DNA from: Echinarachnius parma
Taxonomy: Eukaryota; Echinodermata; Echinoidea; Clypeasteroida; Echinarachniidae
Assembly (NCBI GenBank): GCA_037951105.1
Contig: JBAMJV010001286.1
Span: 1 to 64,000 of the forward strand
DNA: 64,000 nt
Direction: 5' to 3'
A program made the translations under genes and the position numbers. Each line of letters begins with the position of its first letter. Within the stretch, counting starts at the first letter, position 1. Positions 60,728 through 64,000 of this stretch are shown here, piece after piece. The notes under the pieces are model-generated. The model was not told the origin of the DNA, ran no database searches, and saw only the letters and a list, made by a program, of their open reading frames with translations.

Positions 60728-63700
60728 CTGGGTAAAAGTCAAACCTGATTCATTGGCTATTAGTGACGCAACTCGGCCCAATACGGTCACACACAGCCAT
60801 TGGCTTTGCTTGGTTATATGATAATCGTGGTGATACTAGCATCATATTAGTATAAACGATTCCCAGTGATTTATGATATTGTGTATGGAATACTCGATCA
60901 TACTATCAGAAATATCAAACAGTTACGACTTTGCGTAAAGATTAACAAAAGTCGACCTCGGATAAATAAAGTAAAATGATAATTCGGGGTCCATTCATAC
61001 ATGGATATTGATCGGTGTAGATTCGAAGATCAAAACTCGATCAGCAATTATTTCTAATTCGGTGCTCTTTACAAATCCAATGAGCACTGAGGAACGAGTA
61101 CGCAGCGTAAGTATTCTTAATATTGAAAGCTTGCCTGAAATATCACCACGATTACACAAACCAAGTACGTGTACAAGGCATCACTAATAGCCACTTCGCA
61201 GGATCCACACAAAATAATCATGGAACTTTGCATCACTTCAAAACTAAAGTGGGAATTTGCATTTGTAAAACTAAAACGAAATAAAAATCCCATACAATTA
61301 TGTTGTCCTCAAAATTATTTATATATCAAAATAACATTTATAGAAATATAAACATTTTCAAACATTTAAAAGAAAAATACAAAAGGAGGCAACACGTTAA
61401 AAACAACACAGACGTATATAAAGGACCGTATGTACAAGTAAGTAATATGAATATGTGAAATGAACGCACGATTACGCTAATTATATTAAACATATGATGA
61501 GCAAGTTATGCTAAAAATACATCCGCTCTACGTACAATTTTAAACCAACAAGTATTTGAAACACTTACATATATAATTGAATATTGCTAACAACTTTTCT
61601 TATTTTGGCATCACAGGATACCTTAATTCAAATTATACAAAATGAATATGAATACACTTATCCTAAAATAACAACCAAATATTACAAAATAAAATGACTA
61701 CTATTATAGTTAGCATCTTAGCGCAATCATACAATATCTTATCTCTTCAGCTAGAAGTGGTTGAAACACAGACTGTTCTGAATATCCTCGTTTTATTCAC
61801 CACAACTCATTACACTTATGCAAAATTATATAGACACGTATTATTGAAAAAAAGGAAAACTAACAAATATACAAAATATATATTGATTGTTGTGAACAAA
61901 CATTGATCGGCTCTCATCAAGGACAGATATTTCCTAGCAACATCAATTTGATTCATAATATCAACAACACATATTCAATTGAAAATATTATCGATTTCAT
62001 ACAAAACATATACGCTCATCGCACTACACTTCACACAAAATAACACTCACAAACATTGACTTTTATGAATAATATCAATTTTGGGACATCTTGTTTTCTC
62101 AAGCATAAATCCTACAATTTTGTAATATTGTAAATCGCAAACAGTCAAACAAAGGAACACAAAAAACATACAAACAAACATACAAACACACACACAAGCA
62201 ATCTAACAAACAAACAATCAAACAAATATTCGCGTATATTGATTGTTATGAACGGACACCCACTATTCCTATTATTGACCATATTACTTCCAAGCAACGT
62301 AATACAATATTCTCTTTCCAGGCAACACATCAATTGTATTCATGAATCAAATCAGATGACCTCATGGCGCCAGGGTCATCGACCTATAGGTTTCACACTG
62401 GTCACTATACGAGTGACGTCATACAGACGCCATTTTGAAATTATCACTACAGGTTGTCTCAGGTTCAACTCATTCACTTTAACGGGACATGTGAATCTTA
62501 TACGACTTCTGTTTATCAAGTAAAAGTGATCCATGTACTTTGTTAGGTTAAAATGACATTTGAGAATTCAATTCTATACCAAAATCATTGTAAGATAATG
62601 TCTGAATGATGTGTGAAAGTTTCATTGAAGAAGAACACTGCTTTCCTGGTTAAAACAGCGACAATTTGCGTCAGATTTTAAAACTAATTCTGAGTTATTT
62701 GCTGTAGATTCGAACGTGACGTGTATGACCGTCTGTAGAAGGTTTTGAGCTGATTGATTTTCAATGATAGCTATCTTCATACTAAAGGGACATTTGAAAA
62801 ATATAACCCTATTTTATTCTTCTATTACCATAAGCTAAACAGCACGGTAGAAGAGAAATGTGGAAGCTCAAAGTAATTTTCGAAGAGTTAGACAAAGTAC
62901 ATGCATCACTTTAAACATTACTAGTTTTGTATCTACAGCACACATTTGCATATTAGAAGCTTTATTTTGTTCTACTGTATGTTAAGATTAAGCACTTTAT
63001 CAAACTGTTTATATAATTTTGTTGACTTTACTAGTGGGTTCGTTAAGGAGGGAAACACAAAACTGGTAGTCTACATATATCATTTGCCTTAGAATAATTA
63101 CATAATTTCCTAAAACAAATGTATTCATGAAGCAGGATGTGTCAAATTAAAGAGGGTTGATTCATCTTACGATGTAATTCCTTGAGTTTGGTTTCATTCT
63201 GCTTGGTAAACTTCATTTGCAACCGTGACGCACAACTTGGGCAGAACTAGAACGCACTGCATCAAGATTGAAAGGCCAAGACATCAATAGATGCTAATTT
63301 TATGATAACGGACTGAAAATGATCAATATTATGCCGTACATTTTGACGGAAAACCAAACCGTTAATAATGCGGGGATTGGAAACGATAACATCTAAGCCA
63401 AGACTGAAGAAGCCGTCCTGTAGGTGACAAACAAAGCTAGTCTCTTGCGCATTACATTTCACATGTTGTATGTACAGGTTGCAGTGAAAGTGGATCTCTG
63501 TTTTCATAGCCATGATAGCGAGAACCACGAATACAAGTCAGATTTCGATCAGATACCGTTTCATATTCTGGTCTTCTACATTCTTAATATCGCAGTTCCA
63601 CTTGGATTTGAATGCGTCTGGCTTTTCATTATTTCGTTTTAAGAGTAGTCGAATTAAATTGTATGGTTAAAAAAACCCATATTGTTTACTTAGTAGAATT

Positions 63701-64000
63701 ATCATTACAATTAATCTTGAAAAAAGTGCACAAAAGGCAAAGTTGCAACAATCAAAGTTCCGATTTCAAAACTGAAATATTAGTTATTACACCACAATGC
63801 AAAGTATTAGACAAATAATACACAAAGAAAACAAAATCAACATATCCCCAAAAGCTCCCAATCACGACATAACATTACAAATTCTTTCGAAACACGACTT
63901 CAAGTATCACGTAACATTGGAATCTTTTCGAGAAAAAAAATGGCAAATTTAATTTTTCAGCACTTCTTAAAAATGTAAAGCATTCTTAAAAGATTCCAAC
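60728..64000 (-). other. P2X intron upstream of exon A (exons continue beyond window)
   Basis: The acceptor of exon A is at 60728-60729. I looked on the minus strand for the preceding P2X exon, which should end near the NFR motif followed by a phase-2 donor, and did not recognise it. The stretch is AT-rich and mostly unique. The 63262-63528 minus frame has no P2X similarity. Confidence 0.6.

Noticed and set aside
60536..60790. 84-codon minus frame over exon A
   Set aside because: It is a different reading frame from the P2X exon; the conserved protein is in the neighbouring frame bounded by splice sites.
63168..63245. Possible short minus-strand exon with a GTAAGA donor
   Set aside because: The open peptide (CASRLQMKFTKQNETKLKEL) has no P2X similarity and the acceptor is weak.
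63262..63528. 88-codon minus frame as a possible upstream P2X exon
   Set aside because: It contains none of the expected ectodomain motifs (conserved Cys, NFR) and its end phase does not fit exon A.

Overview
The window is AT-rich animal nuclear DNA with long introns and a heavy load of DNA transposons and simple repeats. I read it as an invertebrate, probably marine. The reasons are split exons of a metazoan P2X receptor, a TTAGGG-type telomeric repeat patch, a LINE 3' end, and many TTAA-bounded and hAT-like miniature transposons. Nothing looks bacterial: there are no operons or ribosome binding sites, and almost every long open frame is a chance frame or runs through low-complexity repeats. 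The species cannot be fixed from the sequence.

The one clearly identifiable gene is a P2X ATP-gated cation channel on the minus strand, entering from the right edge. Exon A (60571-60727) encodes the last extracellular strand with the ATP-contacting lysine and the first half of TM2. Exon B (36786-36902) encodes the rest of TM2 and the juxtamembrane YxxxK motif. Exon C (27454-27645) is the probable terminal coding exon, with an Asn-rich tail. All junctions are GT-AG and the A-B and B-C joins are in phase 0. Introns are about 23.7 kb and 9.1 kb. The 5' exons (TM1 and most of the ectodomain) must lie beyond 64000. A further coding-like terminal exon lies at 18199-18447 on the minus strand; its family is not recognised.

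The most interesting observation is a pair of degenerate partial exon copies inside the A-B intron. A' (60387-60451) sits just downstream of exon A, and B' (36984-37030) just upstream of exon B. Both keep recognisable TM2 coding and splice-site remnants, and their leftover phases (2 nt + 1 nt) complement each other.

Layout: 1-290 fragment of a dispersed repeat; 621-4080 foldback element whose arms are tandem ~162 bp repeats carrying YY1-like motifs; 5212-8298 element with GATCG-rich inverted termini, invaded by several smaller elements; 8331-8550 inverted TTGGTCTA repeats enclosing a telomeric array; 9054-11030 two full copies of a TTAA-bounded MITE with a strikingly diverged but perfectly paired central palindrome; 11-20 kb mostly unique AT-rich DNA with poly-G and (TG)n tracts and the unknown exon; 20165-20510 a 26 bp minisatellite; 21000-21597 a large foldback MITE; 27-61 kb the P2X gene, its introns filled with a piggyBac-like element, foldbacks, a LINE tail, (TTC)n and a tRNA-like fragment; 58.6-60.3 kb a tandem-repeat and hAT-like cluster next to exon A; 60.7-64 kb intron sequence with no recognised exon.
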